This document shows positions 57,795-64,000 of a DNA stretch of 64,000 nucleotides, in pieces. Numbering within the stretch: the stretch's first letter is position 1; each line of letters starts with the position of its first letter. Made by a program: the position numbers and the translations under genes. Location: assembly GCA_021781535.1 (NCBI GenBank), contig JAJXWO010000002.1:62001-126000 (forward strand). The letters are read 5' to 3'. The notes below the pieces were generated by a model. That model worked only from the letters and a program-made list of their open reading frames with translations, did not search any database and was not told the origin of the DNA. The stretch is from Deltaproteobacteria bacterium (GTDB lineage Bacteria; Desulfobacterota; Desulfuromonadia; Geobacterales; Pseudopelobacteraceae).

Positions 57795-57824
57795 AAAAAA
57801 GGCGGGATCGCTCCCGCCTTTTTT
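57795..57824 (+). terminator. glnA terminator, copied inverted at 59698-59715
   Basis: AAAAAAGGCGGGATCGCTCCCGCCTTTTTT. The core GGCGGGATCGCTCCCGCC recurs as its exact reverse complement at 59698-59715, before the next gene. Confidence 0.88.
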
Positions 57825-57870
57825 GCGCATCTAACTTCCTGAAAATATTAATAAGCCTCTCTAACTAGCT

Positions 57871-57922
57871 AAACTGCTAATGTTTTTGCTAATGTGAGGA
57901 GGCGAAAAATGGATTGTGTACA
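57871..57922 (+). repeat. Inverted repeat, left arm
   Basis: Contains AAACTGCTAATGTTTTTGCT, a GAGGAGG ribosome site and ATGGATTGTGTAC; matches the reverse complement of 59596-59646 with a few differences. Confidence 0.75.
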
Positions 57923-57983
57923 CCCCTCACCCGTAGTTGCAGTCCCTCGAACAGCCTCAGACCACATCCGAACAGCAGTTTAA
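57909..57983 (+). pseudogene. Left integrase start, cut after about four codons
   Basis: ATGGATTGTGTAC matches the first codons of the integrase fragment on the other side, then diverges and stops after 24 codons. The ribosome site is intact (GAGGAGGCGAAAA). It is most likely a truncated remnant. Confidence 0.45.
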
Positions 57984-58022
57984 CCGATAACGTAAAATAT
58001 TTTTCGCTTTTTTAAAAAGAGT

Positions 58023-58096
58023 CACGGCAGTGCCTCGAATCAGTTAGAATTTAGTCGCTAAACACAAATTCAACCTGAAAGGAGAACACTGCCGTG
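58023..58096 (+). promoter_or_regulatory. Inverted repeat that can hide the start of a 29-aa ORF
   Basis: CACGGCAGTG (58023-58032) and CACTGCCGTG (58087-58096) are perfect complements. The second arm includes the GTG start codon (58094-58096) and abuts the AAAGGAGA ribosome site, so pairing in the mRNA would block translation. Confidence 0.5.
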
Positions 58097-58183
58097 GATG
58101 ATCGTGTAACCCCATGGTTATTAAAATGGGTATTTTTGCCTCTTTTTGGAGGTGCCCTTTTGATAGCTTTTGGCGGTGTTTAA
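58094..58183 (+). CDS. 29-residue hydrophobic peptide
   Basis: Starts with GTG after GAAAGGAGAACACTGCC. The peptide is a short polar head (MDDRVTPWLLKW) followed by a hydrophobic stretch (VFLPLFGGALLIAFGGV), enough for one membrane helix. Its size, hydrophobic nature and the sequestered start resemble type I toxins such as those of the TisB or Ldr kinds, but no sequence match is claimed. It sits next to HigBA in the island. Confidence 0.5.
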   Translation: MDDRVTPWLLKWVFLPLFGGALLIAFGGV

Positions 58184-58377
58184 ATCAACCAATGGAAATG
58201 CAGTAGAGAGGCGAAAAGACAAGGATACCTACAAGGTAATTACATTCCACCAAACAGAGTAGGTGTCGGTGAAGCGTGTATTTGCGAGAAGAAGGAGAAA
58301 CCTGACGGAACGATAGGTTCATCAACGAGATTTGTCATTGATCTTGAGCACAGGAAATTATCCTGGTGAACAAACCT
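58184..58377. other. Short gap before higA, nothing recognised
   Basis: About 190 bp without coding signals on either strand. Confidence 0.35.
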
Positions 58378-58680
58378 CTATGCAGCCATCAAAAGTGGCT
58401 GTACTTGTTGCACCCTCTGTACCATCGCTTTTTGAGCGGTCTTGAGGTCATAGCTGGTTTGCAAGTTCATCCAGTAGGTAGGTGTCTGACCGAATACTTT
58501 GCCGAAAAGAACAGCCAGCTCTGCCGTAACAGGCCTTGAACCTTTGATAACATGAGATATTCGCATTGGTGAAACGCCAATTGCATGAGCAAAAGCGTTC
58601 TGCGACATGCCAAGCTCATCAAGAATTTCCTTCAGGAAGACCCCTGGATGTATGGGGGGAAGTCCGTTTTTGATAGCCAT
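58378..58680 (-). CDS. higA: HigA-type antitoxin
   Basis: 100 residues from the ATG at 58680 (after TAGGAGAAACTTT). The N-terminus IHPGVFLKEILDELGMSQNA and the helix-turn-helix FAHAIGVSPMRISHVIKGSR with RPVTAELAVLFGKVFG are typical of HigA/VapI. It should neutralise the HigB toxin and repress the operon by binding the palindrome upstream. It follows higB by ten bases, the order usual for higBA, where the toxin comes first. Confidence 0.92.
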   Translation of the reverse strand: MAIKNGLPPIHPGVFLKEILDELGMSQNAFAHAIGVSPMRISHVIKGSRPVTAELAVLFGKVFGQTPTYWMNLQTSYDLKTAQKAMVQRVQQVQPLLMAA

Positions 58681-58690
58681 AAAGTTTCTC

Positions 58691-58972
58691 CTAATGGTAA
58701 TCGGTGATTTCGACGTCAGTTGCTTCACCGTTGGCAAACCGAAAGCATATTCGCCACTGGTCATTAATCCTGATACTCCACTGTCCCGCTCTATCACCGG
58801 AAAGAGTTTCCAGGCGGTTTGACGGAGGTATCAGCAAATCCGTTACCTCGCATACATTGTCTAGTTGCGTCAAACGCAAGATCGAACGAGTGATGATTTC
58901 TGGAGGAAGTTTTTTGGACTTCCCCGTCGTAAAGAGTTTTTCAGTTTCTTTGTTCGCGAATGACGAAATCAT
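58691..58972 (-). CDS. higB: HigB-type toxin (RelE superfamily)
   Basis: 93 residues from the ATG at 58972 (MISSFANKETEKLFTTGKSK). The family parts RLTQLDNVCEVTDLLIPPSN, RLETLSGDRAGQWSIRINDQ and WRICFRFANGEATDVEITDY fit the plasmid-maintenance killer/HigB fold. It would cut mRNA on the ribosome. No truncation is seen. The upstream frame to 59047 is not needed. Confidence 0.92.
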   Translation of the reverse strand: MISSFANKETEKLFTTGKSKKLPPEIITRSILRLTQLDNVCEVTDLLIPPSNRLETLSGDRAGQWSIRINDQWRICFRFANGEATDVEITDYH

Positions 58973-58982
58973 GAACACAATA

Positions 58983-58997
58983 TAAACAATTTGTTTA
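58983..58997 (-). promoter_or_regulatory. Palindrome at the higBA promoter
   Basis: TAAACAATTTGTTTA, seven-base arms around one base, ten bases upstream of the higB start; a likely HigA operator. Confidence 0.6.
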
Positions 58998-59401
58998 CAC
59001 AGGTCAAGTCCTAAAGAAATAGAGTGTAATGAAGACCGGACTTCCAACTTGCGGCACGACCCGACCGCCCGAAGAACCGGTCGGTTGGGTCAGCCTCATG
59101 ATCGTTAGGTTTACTGGATTACAAGTGAGGTTGTTTTGTACCTGATTATTATATTGATACTTATAGCTCTGGCAATCGTGATTGTATTAATTGGATGCCA
59201 CAAGGAATTTGGCGACAATGTCTATGCATCTCAGTTTGTTTTCAAGATGACGAAGAAACTCAAAAGATAATCAACGATCTTAAGATTGGCCGTGAGCAGT
59301 TGAACAGGCTAACGTTGCGGTCAATAATTTTTATATAGTGGGATGTTCTCCTTTTGTCCTTATGAAAAACAGCTATGGGGGTACACTTTCATCATTATTA
59401 T
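58998..59401. other. Island interval with one possible small ORF
   Basis: About 400 bp between the higBA promoter and the integrase fragment. The 44-aa membrane ORF at 59136 is the only candidate. Confidence 0.35.
59136..59270 (+). CDS. 44-residue single-span membrane peptide
   Basis: TTG start after GTGAGGTTGTT. The chain has one long apolar stretch (YLIIILILIALAIVIVLIG), then CHKEFGDNVYASQ and a basic end (KMTKKLKR), consistent with a one-helix inner-membrane peptide, C-terminus inside. The rare start codon lowers confidence. Function unknown. Confidence 0.4.
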   Translation: MYLIIILILIALAIVIVLIGCHKEFGDNVYASQFVFKMTKKLKR

Positions 59402-59608
59402 TTATATGTTGTTTCGTATAGTTGTCCTTATTTGCATAAATAGTTGATCGACTGCCAGCAGAAGTTTCCGCGCTTGTGATCTTGCAACCGAGTGATTTTT
59501 GGTCTTTAGAGGTCGCCAAATTTGTTTTTTTCCGACTAGCAGCCTTAAATCAACGGGAACTGATATAACAGCGCAATATACCTTACCCCTACGGCGTACA
59601 CAATCCAC
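59402..59608 (-). pseudogene. Integrase N-terminal fragment
   Basis: 68 residues starting at a GTG (or TTG-like) codon with GAGAGGTGAAAA before it. VDLRLLVGKKQIWRPLKTKN and SVARSQARKLLLAVDQLF match the N-terminal domain of phage-type tyrosine integrases (DUF6538-like). The catalytic domain is absent; the frame stops soon after. A remnant of a lost element. Confidence 0.7.
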
Positions 59609-59646
59609 TTTTCACCTCTCGACATTAGCAAAAACATTAGCAGTTT
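59596..59646 (-). repeat. Inverted repeat, right arm
   Basis: Reverse complement of the left arm at 57871-57922. Confidence 0.75.
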
Positions 59647-59697
59647 TGCTATGCTGAGAGAGTTATTACTATATTCAAGACCTTAGACAGGTATAAA

Positions 59698-59715
59698 GGC
59701 GGGAGCGATCCCGCC
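59698..59715 (-). repeat. Inverted copy of the glnA terminator core
   Basis: GGCGGGAGCGATCCCGCC is the exact reverse complement of 57801-57818. A few A and T bases flank it, so it can still fold. Confidence 0.8.
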
Positions 59716-59807
59716 TTTCATGCGTTTTGGGTGGCGCTGTGCAATTGACTTTACTGGCCTACTCTGTTAGAAGAAGTGCAGATTTATTCGATTTTAAAGG
59801 ACTCCTG

Positions 59808-60488
59808 ATGGATAGTTTCTTCCTTAAGCTTTCAGTAATGCTTGTACCCGGTATGCTGGCAATTGTGTGCCACGAAGTATCTCATGGCTATGTCGCTTCA
59901 CGTTTTGGTGATCCGACAGCCAAGATGATGGGCCGTCTGACACTTAACCCTATTAAACATATTGATATCATTGGTACCTTGATGATTTTCTTTATCGGAA
60001 TTGGTTGGGCCAAACCAGTGCCGGTTGTTTTTGGAAATCTCCGTAATCCCAAACGCGACATGATTTGGGTGGCAGCCGCCGGACCAATTACTAATATTGT
60101 CCTGGCGACGGTCTCGGCGTTGCTGCTTCGAGGCCTGATGGTATTTGATACTCCGTCTGCTCCCGGTTCGCCGCTTGCCATGCTGGTGCAACCGGTAATT
60201 CTGATGCTGGCTTTTTCGGTGTATATTAATCTTCTCTTGGCTATCTTCAACATGATACCGGTGCCACCTCTTGACGGGGGGCGCGTGTTGGTAGGATTGC
60301 TGCCGTACAGGCAGGCCGCGGCGTGGTCCCGCATTGAACCGTACGGGATGATAATTATTATCGTGCTGGTGTTTTTTACCGACATATTTTCGTACGTTAT
60401 TTCTCCGGTTCTTGAAATTGGCGTACATCTGCTGGCCGGTCCGCAAAGTGCCCTTGTCCTTGGCGTTACCAGAATGATGATGCATTAA
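59808..60488 (+). CDS. Site-2 protease family (M50) membrane peptidase
   Basis: 226 residues from the ATG at 59808 (after AAAGGACTCCTG). The zinc motif HEVSH (His22, Glu23, His26) lies in the first membrane segment, and the second metal motif is IFNMIPVPPLDGGRVLVGLL. Five or six membrane segments are present. Small M50 proteins of this type are found widely; substrates are unknown. The next gene starts 26 bases later, so they may be co-transcribed. Confidence 0.92.
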   Translation: MDSFFLKLSVMLVPGMLAIVCHEVSHGYVASRFGDPTAKMMGRLTLNPIKHIDIIGTLMIFFIGIGWAKPVPVVFGNLRNPKRDMIWVAAAGPITNIVLATVSALLLRGLMVFDTPSAPGSPLAMLVQPVILMLAFSVYINLLLAIFNMIPVPPLDGGRVLVGLLPYRQAAAWSRIEPYGMIIIIVLVFFTDIFSYVISPVLEIGVHLLAGPQSALVLGVTRMMMH

Positions 60489-60514
60489 ATCTCCTACTGT
60501 CCGGAGGGGTACCG

Positions 60515-61615
60515 ATGAACGATCCCAGAATTAGTCAATTTGCCGAGATACTGGTGGATTATTCTACCAGGGTGAAGAGGGGTGACGTTGTTCTTATTAA
60601 TGCCGCCGGCATGGAAGCACTGCCGCTGGTTAAGGAACTGTATGTACTCTGCCTTAAGCGGGGTGCCAAGTATGTAGAATACAACTTTTCAGTTCCGGAA
60701 ATTGATCGTTTCTTCTACAATACTGCTTCTAAGCAGCAGCTTGATTATTTCCCGCAACATAAACTGGATTTCTATAAAAGTGTGACGGTCTATATTGGCA
60801 TTTCAGCCGGTAATAATTCAATGGTCATGGCTAATGCGCGCCAGGATGCGGTGGTTTCATATTCAAAGCTTACCAGGCCCTTGGTCGACCAGCGGGTCAA
60901 GCACACCCGCTGGTGCGTGACCCGTTATCCAACTCATGCCGCAGCCCAGGAAGCTTGCATGAGCCTTGATGAATATGAGGATTACCTCTTCTCGGCTTGC
61001 TGTATCGACTGGAAAGCTGAATCAAAAAAGCAGGAGAAACTCAAGAGGCTGGTCGACCGAACAAAAATGGTTCGGATTGTGGCTCCTGATACGGACCTCC
61101 GTTTCAGTATTGATGGTTTGCCCGGCATCAAGTGCGATGGCCGCCTTAATATGCCGGACGGTGAAGTGTTTACCGCCCCGGTTAAATACTCTGTTCAAGG
61201 GCATATCCGCTATAACTGCCCGAGTATTTACCAGGGGAGGGAATATAATGGCGTCCGCTTCGAATTTGCTGACGGCAAAATCATCAAGGCCACTGCTGAA
61301 GGTGATATGGATGCCGCCCTTAACAAAATTCTGGATGCCGATGAAGGAGCCCGCTATATCGGAGAATTCGCGATTGGTGTCAATCCGGGGATCCGCCGGC
61401 CAATGCGTAATATTCTTTTTGATGAAAAGATATTTGGATCAATTCACTTCACTCCCGGACAGGCATACGATGAGTGTGATAATGGCAACCGGTCCTCAGT
61501 ACACTGGGACCTGGTGCGGATCCTTGCCGATGGTGAAATCTGGTTCGATGACGTCCTGATCCAGAAGAATGGTCGCTTTACCCACAAAGAGCTGCTGGAG
61601 CTCAATCCTGCCTGA
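60515..61615 (+). CDS. M29 family aminopeptidase
   Basis: 366 residues. The N-terminal part (DPRISQFAEILVDYSTRVKR, GDVVLINAAGMEALPLVKEL) and the C-terminal metal-binding part (ARYIGEFAIGVNPGIRRPMR, NILFDEKIFGSIHFTPGQAY) fit the thermophilic metalloprotease family M29. It would remove N-terminal residues from peptides. CGGAGGGGTACCG precedes the start. Confidence 0.92.
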   Translation: MNDPRISQFAEILVDYSTRVKRGDVVLINAAGMEALPLVKELYVLCLKRGAKYVEYNFSVPEIDRFFYNTASKQQLDYFPQHKLDFYKSVTVYIGISAGNNSMVMANARQDAVVSYSKLTRPLVDQRVKHTRWCVTRYPTHAAAQEACMSLDEYEDYLFSACCIDWKAESKKQEKLKRLVDRTKMVRIVAPDTDLRFSIDGLPGIKCDGRLNMPDGEVFTAPVKYSVQGHIRYNCPSIYQGREYNGVRFEFADGKIIKATAEGDMDAALNKILDADEGARYIGEFAIGVNPGIRRPMRNILFDEKIFGSIHFTPGQAYDECDNGNRSSVHWDLVRILADGEIWFDDVLIQKNGRFTHKELLELNPA

Positions 61616-61631
61616 AGTGAGTACTGAAATT

Positions 61632-62129
61632 ATGACACAGAATCCCGTAATTGAATTTATACATGATGATTTCGAATTTGAAACAATAGACGAGGAGTTG
61701 CTGGTTGACGGTCGCTGCCAACAAATTCTGAAGCAATTCTATCTGTTTCTTCAACAGCAGGGTATGGCGGCTGAACAGGCTTCCGAACTGGCCTTCAGTG
61801 CCGATCTCTATCTGCGGGATTACCTGATTGATTTTGGTCGTCAAAATATTGTCCGCCCCCAGCCGGGGATTATCACTAAATTTGCCGGTTCCTGGTTTAT
61901 CACTCATACCCTGGATCCGGAGTTTGCTGTTTTGGAACGCCACCTGACGGCACTTTCTGAATTGTATCGGTTTATGCACCGCCAGCATCTGATTTCTGTT
62001 GATGAACTCTCATATTTACTTGACGAGGCCGGGCAGCTTGATTTTTACCGCCAGCGGATCGATTCATTTCTGAATCTTACCGGAGATGGGTTTGTGGCGT
62101 GGGATGCAATATGCAAGGCAGCATTGTGA
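61632..62129 (+). CDS. Conserved-looking protein of unknown function (165 aa)
   Basis: 165 residues from the ATG at 61632; the upstream frame to 61569 has no better start. The chain is acidic at the N-terminus (PVIEFIHDDFEFETIDEELL) with helical segments (QQILKQFYLFLQQQGMAAEQ, LERHLTALSELYRFMHRQHL). No TM or signal is seen. It lies in a run of same-strand genes from the M29 peptidase to the HDOD gene. Confidence 0.75.
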   Translation: MTQNPVIEFIHDDFEFETIDEELLVDGRCQQILKQFYLFLQQQGMAAEQASELAFSADLYLRDYLIDFGRQNIVRPQPGIITKFAGSWFITHTLDPEFAVLERHLTALSELYRFMHRQHLISVDELSYLLDEAGQLDFYRQRIDSFLNLTGDGFVAWDAICKAAL

Positions 62130-62151
62130 CAACTGATACGGAGTGATAATT

Positions 62152-62553
62152 ATGGCGCAAATGAGTACAAAGCAGATGGTCATCACGATCTACAATCAGA
62201 ATTACCTGAGAAATGATTGGTGTTTTGATTTCGATGGCCAACAGTTTCAGAACTTTCTGACTGACCTGATGGGAGATATGGAACGGTTGGGGGTGATTTT
62301 GTCTGTTGTGCGCAACCGGGACGCAGTTATCACTATTAACAGTTACGCCGATCTGTTGAATGTGGTTAAAATATCTTCTCTGCAAGATGGTCATAGCAAT
62401 CAGTGTGTGGGGCATGTTATTGGGAAAAGCCAGGGGCTGAATATTATGGAAGATATCGGTACAGCTGTCAGACGAGTTGCCTTTGCTCCTGAAACGATTG
62501 CCCCGTCCAGTGAATTCAGAAAAGTTTGCCATAACTGCGGTTGCGGATGTTAG
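62152..62553 (+). CDS. Protein of unknown function with C-terminal CHNCGCGC motif
   Basis: 133 residues from the ATG at 62152 (CGGAGTGATAATT before it). No known domain is recognised. The C-terminal tail ends VCHNCGCGC, a compact cysteine cluster that would bind zinc or an iron-sulfur cluster. The body has mixed helices and strands (YADLLNVVKISSLQDGHSNQ). It probably belongs to the same operon as the previous gene. Confidence 0.7.
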   Translation: MAQMSTKQMVITIYNQNYLRNDWCFDFDGQQFQNFLTDLMGDMERLGVILSVVRNRDAVITINSYADLLNVVKISSLQDGHSNQCVGHVIGKSQGLNIMEDIGTAVRRVAFAPETIAPSSEFRKVCHNCGCGC

Positions 62554-62633
62554 CACGCTGAACTACACAGTAGTTTCTGACGGGAAACACAGAGTATTTT
62601 GATAACGTATTGTCTGGGAATATTAAGGCCGGA

Positions 62634-63557
62634 ATGCAAATGGATAGTAAGTTTGATAAGCTTGACGTGCTGCTTGATAAAATTGAAGCATTGGTCGATC
62701 GCTTGGCGCCTGTTGACGAGCAACCTGTCAGCTTAAGCGACAATCTCGCCTTTCGATGGGAAAAAACAGGAAATACCGGCCGACTGATTGCGGTGACTCA
62801 TCCGCATCTGTTTGACCTTGGTGAACTGGTTGGTATTGATAATATCCGGGATGAGGTTGTCCGCAATACAAGGCAGTTTGTGGAGTTACTTCCTGCCAAT
62901 AATGTCCTGCTCTGGGGAGAACGTGGCTGCGGCAAATCCTCACTGGTCAAAGGGATGTTGAAACTGTTTGCACACCGTGGATTGCGGATCGTGGAACTGA
63001 AACGCTGGGATATCATGGCCCTGCCGCAGATTATCGGGCTGTTGCGTGATGTCCCGCTTCGTTTTATTCTTTTCTGTGACGATCTTTCTTTTGACGAAGG
63101 AGAGGGGGATTTCAGGGCGTTAAAAACATTGCTGGATGGAGATATTGAAGAGCGACCGTCAAATATTCTGATATACGCGACTTCCAATCGTCGGCATCTC
63201 ATGCCGGAACGGATGTCTGCTAATGGCTCTGATTCTGAAATACACCCGGAGGAGGCAGTTGGGGAGAAGCTGGCTTTGTCTGATCGGTTTGGCATTTCCC
63301 TTGGATTTTATGAATTTGACCAAGACGAGTATCTGGCTGTAGTACGTGCGTATGCCGCTTCGAGAAATATTTCCCTTTCGGACGAAAAATTATGCGACAA
63401 AGCTCTGAAATGGGCCGGGCTCGTTGCCCGCAGGAGCGGCCGTTCCGCACGGCAGTTTATTGATGACCTGGAAGGGCGCCTGCTGCTGGAAAGCCAGACA
63501 TGCAATGGTATTCAGAGCGAAGTACACTGTGATTGTTACCCCCCTGTATTGTCATAA
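62634..63557 (+). CDS. DUF815 AAA+ ATPase
   Basis: 307 residues from the ATG at 62634, five bases after AAGG; ATG 62640 is the alternative. Walker A is GERGCGKSSL and Walker B FILFCDDLSF; the sensor region has NILIYATSNRRHLMPERMSA. This is the DUF815 ATPase type. An N-terminal helical part (DVLLDKIEALVDRLAP) may mediate oligomer or partner contacts. Function unknown; the next gene (HDOD) starts 11 bases after its stop. Confidence 0.9.
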   Translation: MQMDSKFDKLDVLLDKIEALVDRLAPVDEQPVSLSDNLAFRWEKTGNTGRLIAVTHPHLFDLGELVGIDNIRDEVVRNTRQFVELLPANNVLLWGERGCGKSSLVKGMLKLFAHRGLRIVELKRWDIMALPQIIGLLRDVPLRFILFCDDLSFDEGEGDFRALKTLLDGDIEERPSNILIYATSNRRHLMPERMSANGSDSEIHPEEAVGEKLALSDRFGISLGFYEFDQDEYLAVVRAYAASRNISLSDEKLCDKALKWAGLVARRSGRSARQFIDDLEGRLLLESQTCNGIQSEVHCDCYPPVLS

Positions 63558-63568
63558 GGAGATCCGCA

Positions 63569-64000
63569 ATGTCATCAGCAACTATTCCGGAAACCGTTAG
63601 AAGGTTACTTGCTTCACAACCGATTGAATTGCCGATCTTTCATCCTGTCGCCTTAAAACTTCAGAGGATGCTTTCCAACTATGATTTTACGGTCGATGAA
63701 GTTTCACAGGTTGCAAACGAGGATATGTCGCTGGCCAGCCAGATGCTTAAAATTGCCAACTCTCCTATGTACATGGGGCGCTCCAAGGTTGCAACAATCA
63801 AAGAAGCGGTAATCAGGCTCGGAGCACAGCAGGTTATCAATCTGGTGATTGCGGCTTCTCAGGCATCAGCCCACGCGTCGAACAATCCGGCACTTGACCA
63901 CTACATGAAAGAACTCTGGCTGCACAGCCAGGGATGCGCGCTTGGGGCTCGCTGGCTGGCCCATTCCTGCGGTATGCGTGGGGTGGCCGACGAAACCTAT
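63569..64000 (+). CDS. HDOD-domain protein, 3' end cut off by window
   Basis: 144 residues visible, starting MSSATIPETVRRLLASQPIE after ATAAGGAGATCCGCA. The domain shows the HDOD pattern (LPIFHPVALKLQRMLSNYDF, VANEDMSLASQMLKIANSPM, SKVATIKEAVIRLGAQQVIN). HDOD proteins act in signalling, often with cyclic di-GMP; the full length and any additional domain are out of view. Confidence 0.85.
   Translation, partial: MSSATIPETVRRLLASQPIELPIFHPVALKLQRMLSNYDFTVDEVSQVANEDMSLASQMLKIANSPMYMGRSKVATIKEAVIRLGAQQVINLVIAASQASAHASNNPALDHYMKELWLHSQGCALGARWLAHSCGMRGVADETY

Larger units (their letters stand above)
57801..59715. mobile_element. Island between two inverted copies of the glnA terminator
   Basis: About 1.9 kb. 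The flanks share the terminator core in inverted orientation and then about 50 bp of inverted similarity (57871-57922 against 59596-59646), including AACTGCTAATGTTTTTGCTAATGT and a shared coding start (xTGGATTGTGTAC). On the right this runs into an integrase N-terminal fragment; on the left it is cut after a few codons. Inside are HigBA and two tiny ORFs. It looks like the remains of one or more integrative elements that used this terminator as a target. Confidence 0.55.

Overview
The window looks like a chromosomal segment of a Geobacter-type bacterium (Desulfuromonadia, formerly Deltaproteobacteria). I infer this from the gene content: a gap-pgk-tpiA-secG-tRNA-Leu block, glnB-glnA behind a sigma-54 promoter, a hopanoid locus (squalene-hopene cyclase, hpnA, dxs), a CheB-CheR-PAS fusion, an HDOD protein, and many small secreted and outer-membrane proteins with strong AGGAGG-type ribosome sites. 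No 16S rRNA or other definitive marker is present.

Layout. 1-3.5 kb (minus strand): a truncated PAS sensor and a CheB-CheR-PAS hybrid, probably one operon. 4-12.9 kb (plus): a cell-envelope block with an Ig-like/DUF3494 lipoprotein, two OmpA-type proteins (one carrying Ig domains, one with thrombospondin-3 repeats), a small beta-barrel, two tandem paralogous small basic proteins and a Q/P-rich secreted protein. Long intergenic regions separate these genes and hold many hairpins, a candidate small RNA and repeated sigma-54-like promoter modules. 13-20 kb (plus): a ligase-ACP-acyltransferase fusion, a DUF302 protein, an MFS transporter, a small lipoprotein, a secreted alpha/beta hydrolase and MlaA; several of these suggest lipid handling. 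20-23.7 kb (plus): the lower-glycolysis genes, secG and tRNA-Leu(GAG).

23.7-32.2 kb: an integrated mobile element of about 8.5 kb in the 3' end of tRNA-Leu. It is bounded by a 17-bp direct repeat of the tRNA end. It carries a tyrosine integrase next to the tRNA and, on the opposite strand, a primase of the archaeo-eukaryotic (AEP) type plus several unrecognised genes. No capsid, portal, terminase or type IV secretion gene is visible, so its lifestyle is unknown. 32.3-45.7 kb: a glycine-zipper lipoprotein and a Spy/CpxP-like protein (minus), then a BaeSR-like two-component system and an MdtABC-like tripartite efflux system with its own outer-membrane channel (plus). The two RND permease genes are separated by a small membrane protein gene.

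45.8-46.1 kb: two tRNA-Arg genes (minus). 46.4-52.9 kb (plus): squalene-hopene cyclase, hpnA, dxs, pyrF and an rlmB-like methyltransferase, meeting a minus-strand pair (class II aldolase-like protein and M23 peptidase). 55-57.8 kb: a PilZ protein and glnB-glnA. 57.8-59.7 kb: a small island just after the glnA terminator, flanked by inverted copies of the terminator hairpin and of an integrase 5' end. It holds HigBA, an integrase fragment and two tiny hydrophobic ORFs, one with its start codon inside an inverted repeat. 59.8-64 kb: an M50 protease, an M29 aminopeptidase, two proteins of unknown function, a DUF815 ATPase and a truncated HDOD protein.

The most promising leads are the tRNA-Leu element with its unrecognised genes and origin-like repeats, the glnA-terminator island with the hidden-start peptide, and the candidate small RNA with a repeated promoter module at 9.6 and 10.7 kb. 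All calls come from reading the sequence; no database search was run.
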